From assembly GCF_018070575.1 (NCBI RefSeq), contig NZ_JAGPXN010000001.1:975671-1039670 (forward strand): a DNA stretch of 64,000 nt, given 5' to 3'. The DNA is from Micromonospora sp. C31 (GTDB lineage Bacteria > Actinomycetota > Actinomycetes > Mycobacteriales > Micromonosporaceae). This document shows positions 62,317-64,000 of this stretch, in pieces. The notes beneath the pieces were generated by a model. The model did no database searches. It was not told where the DNA came from and worked only from the letters and a program-made list of their open reading frames with translations. The translations under genes and the position numbers were made by a program. Within the stretch, counting starts at the first letter, position 1. Each line of letters opens with the position of its first letter.

Positions 62317-63526
62317 TCCGTCACGGCCTCGCCGGGCGACCACGCCGGCCAGGGACGTCGTGGCTCAGGCCCTTCAGGCCATGGGCGGGCGTCGCGGACG
62401 GGCCGCCCTCACCGCGCTGGGTGTCGCATTCGGCATCTGCGCAGCCGTGGCCACGCTGGGAATCACCGCCAGCGCCTCCCAGGCGGTCACCGCCAAGTTC
62501 GACGAGTTCACCGCCACCGAAGTGAAGGTCAAGTACCCGACGCTCAGCTCGGGCGGACACCTCCCCCGTCCTGAGGTCGCCCAGCGCCTGCGGGTGGCAG
62601 AGCTCAACGGTGTGCGGCACGCGGGCCTGATGGTCAAGGCCGAGGGGCACCCGACGGTCTCGAACATCCGGCGCGACGACGCGCCGTGGGACGAGGCGAC
62701 GGTGCTGGCAGCCCAGGAGGACGGCCTGACAGCGGCCGGCGCGACCATGCTCCACGGCCGGATGTACGACACCGGCCACGAGAGTCGGCACGACCGCGTC
62801 GCCGTCCTGGACACGGTGGCCGCGACGCGGCTCTTCGGTGAGGCGGGATCGGGGCCTGGGGCCCTGGTGTACGTCGCCGACGTACCGTACGCGGTCCTGG
62901 GCGTCTATCGGGCGCCACCCGGCAACGCGGGCATGACTGGTGCGGTGGTGCTGCCGTACTGGGCCGCGACTGCGCAACCCGGACTCCGGTTCCCCGATTC
63001 AGAGATGGTCATCAGAACCCAGCTCGGGGCGGCCGACCAGGTGGCCCGGGAGGTGCCGTTCGCCATCGCCCCCCAGGCTCCAGACGACCTTGCGGTGCTG
63101 GTGCCGCCGGATCTGCGGTCGCTGCGCGCTGGCGTCGAGCGGGAGACACAGGCGCTCTTTCTCGGCCTTGCGCTGGTCTCGTTGGTGATCGGTGCGCTGG
63201 GCGTCAGCAACGTCTCGTACGTCTCGGTGCTCGAACGCCGGGCCGAGATCGGCCTCCGCCGTGCCGTGGGCGCCTCCCGCCGTGCCATCGCGGCACAGTT
63301 CTGTCTGGAGACTGCCGGACTCGGACTGATCGGCGGTGTGGTGGGGACCATCGCCGGGGTGCACGTCACCGCCGCGACCAGCCTGATGAAATCCTGGCTC
63401 GTCATCCTCGATCCGATGGTGCTCGGCGGCGGCCCGGTGGTCGGCATGGCCACAGGGCTGGTGGCGGGTGTCTACCCGGCGATCGCGGCGGCCCGGGTGC
63501 AACCGGCAGAAGCCCTACGCTCCTGA
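62303..63526 (+). CDS. ABC transporter permease (MacB/FtsX family)
   Basis: The 407-residue product has one N-terminal span (about 32-58), an extracytoplasmic domain of roughly 220 residues, and three C-terminal spans with the family segment SVLERRAEIGLRRAVGASRR. This is the MacB-like topology. Start is GTG 62303. It partners the ATPase and adaptor for export or signalling across the envelope; the substrate is not evident. Last gene of the island operon. Confidence 0.9.
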   Translation: MPSADPSRPRRATTPARDVVAQALQAMGGRRGRAALTALGVAFGICAAVATLGITASASQAVTAKFDEFTATEVKVKYPTLSSGGHLPRPEVAQRLRVAELNGVRHAGLMVKAEGHPTVSNIRRDDAPWDEATVLAAQEDGLTAAGATMLHGRMYDTGHESRHDRVAVLDTVAATRLFGEAGSGPGALVYVADVPYAVLGVYRAPPGNAGMTGAVVLPYWAATAQPGLRFPDSEMVIRTQLGAADQVAREVPFAIAPQAPDDLAVLVPPDLRSLRAGVERETQALFLGLALVSLVIGALGVSNVSYVSVLERRAEIGLRRAVGASRRAIAAQFCLETAGLGLIGGVVGTIAGVHVTAATSLMKSWLVILDPMVLGGGPVVGMATGLVAGVYPAIAAARVQPAEALRS

Positions 63527-63883
63527 CCGCGGCTCGAGTGGGGCGCCAGGCACTCATGTAGACCATTTGATACCGATAGCCTGAGCTGCACGTACAGCAG
63601 ATCCTCGAGCTCAACGAGGTAGGCGAACGTAATTCGGGACGAAGAGGTCGTCGGTTCGAATCCAGCAACCCGACCGGGGCCAGCGGGCACGTCCGATCGT
63701 TGGCTGTGCCCTCTGGTACTTCGTAGAGCGGTGAAGTACAGCAGCGCGAACGTTTTGATCAACGCCTGCAACACGCCCATCACGAGCAAGTCGTACACCA
63801 CTCCCGTGGACGCAACCCGTTGAGCGATCACCCGGACGATTGGGGCGGACCGAATCTGCCCAGGGTCGTCTAATACTCCAACG
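63527..63883. other. Right edge of the island and IS-adjacent DNA
   Basis: About 357 bases with no supported gene. It contains the tRNA-Pro fragment and decayed terminator (63633-63714), then DNA leading to the transposase remnant. A 119-residue frame on the minus strand is an antisense reading of the tRNA fragment and is not called. Confidence 0.5.
63633..63714 (+). repeat. Distal attachment site: copy of the tRNA-Pro 3' half
   Basis: 63633-63663 equals 58130-58160 (TTCGGGACGAAGAGGTCGTC and the following 11 bases) exactly. The acceptor end then decays (AGCAACCCGACC against GGCCACCCCGACC), and a degenerate version of the tRNA terminator follows. This matches the distal end of an island inserted by recombination in the tRNA. 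Confidence 0.8.
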
Positions 63884-64000
63884 TCACTTCGCCTGTCTGC
63901 GCTGGTAGTGGGATCGTCGGGCTCTGGCTTGGGATGTTCGTCGCCAGATCGACCAGTGCAGGGTGTGCGCTGGCGGTAGCGCCGCAGCGAGGACGAAGGC
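63884..64000 (-). CDS. Transposase, C-terminal part (runs off window)
   Basis: Only the last 38 codons are inside the window. The product ends LHWSIWRRTSQARARRSHYQ plus a basic tail and a TGA stop. Tails of the type HWSxWRRRHQARARRSHY are typical of actinobacterial IS701/IS630-like transposases (from memory, not searched). Whether the rest is intact cannot be seen. It lies just outside the right end of the tRNA-Pro island. Confidence 0.6.
   Translation of the reverse strand, partial: AFVLAAALPPAHTLHWSIWRRTSQARARRSHYQRRQAK

Noticed and set aside
63472..63831. 119-residue frame on the minus strand
   Set aside because: Its centre ([12 protein letters not shown]) is the antisense reading of the duplicated tRNA-Pro fragment, and there is no family match.

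Overview
The window reads as a stretch of chromosome from a high-GC actinobacterium, most likely a Micromonospora-like member of the Micromonosporaceae. This is inferred from strong G/C bias at third codon positions, many GTG starts and leaderless starts with a TANNNT box 6-8 bases upstream, WhiB, CRP and mycosin genes, and gene order shared with other Actinobacteria. No rRNA or CRISPR array was seen. One tRNA (Pro, CGG) is present.

Layout. (1) 0-11 kb, minus strand: the cell-wall and folate block dacB, zincin protease, tilS, hpt, ftsH, folE. It is interrupted between tilS and hpt by a gamma-glutamyltransferase, a GlxA-like regulator (plus strand) and a 45-residue membrane peptide. (2) 11-18.6 kb: ppa, then a type VII secretion fragment of eccD (minus) divergent from eccC and mycP (plus). 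(3) 18.7-25.8 kb: a PAP2 phosphatase, then marP, Nudix, tlpA-like, nth, capA-like and cbiZ on the minus strand, divergent from crp. (4) 25.9-26.8 kb: a broken phosphoesterase gene followed by repeat-rich DNA without genes. (5) 26.8-36 kb: a TetR regulator and a six-gene acyl-CoA catabolic operon (mycothiol-dependent-isomerase-like protein, AtuA, two acyl-CoA dehydrogenases, both subunits of a biotin-dependent acyl-CoA carboxylase). (6) 36-47 kb: a helical-repeat protein, a secreted tripeptidyl-type peptidase, a lipoprotein, a receptor Ser/Thr kinase, TerC behind a probable manganese riboswitch, and a giant adenylate cyclase/ATPase/TPR protein. (7) 47-58 kb: MBL hydrolase, RidA, a DUF4177 peptide, two ArsA/Get3-like ATPases, wblA/whiB4 and a PonA2-type penicillin-binding protein, then a PG-binding secreted protein, YqeY and a metallophosphoesterase.

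Regions 3 and 7 correspond in content and order to one continuous mycobacterial block (marP-nudix-tlpA-nth-crp-MBL-RidA-arsA pair-whiB4-ponA2). Here about 21 kb (regions 4-6) separates crp from the MBL gene. The cyclase gene overlaps the MBL gene, so a putative cAMP producer and the cAMP-receptor homologue bracket the inserted DNA.

(8) 58.1-63.7 kb: a degraded genomic island in the 3' half of tRNA-Pro. A 31-base copy of the tRNA lies at 63633, an integrase remnant adjoins the tRNA, and the cargo is a secreted I36-type inhibitor plus a four-gene lipoprotein/adaptor/ABC exporter operon. The 3' end of a probable transposase gene runs off the right edge.
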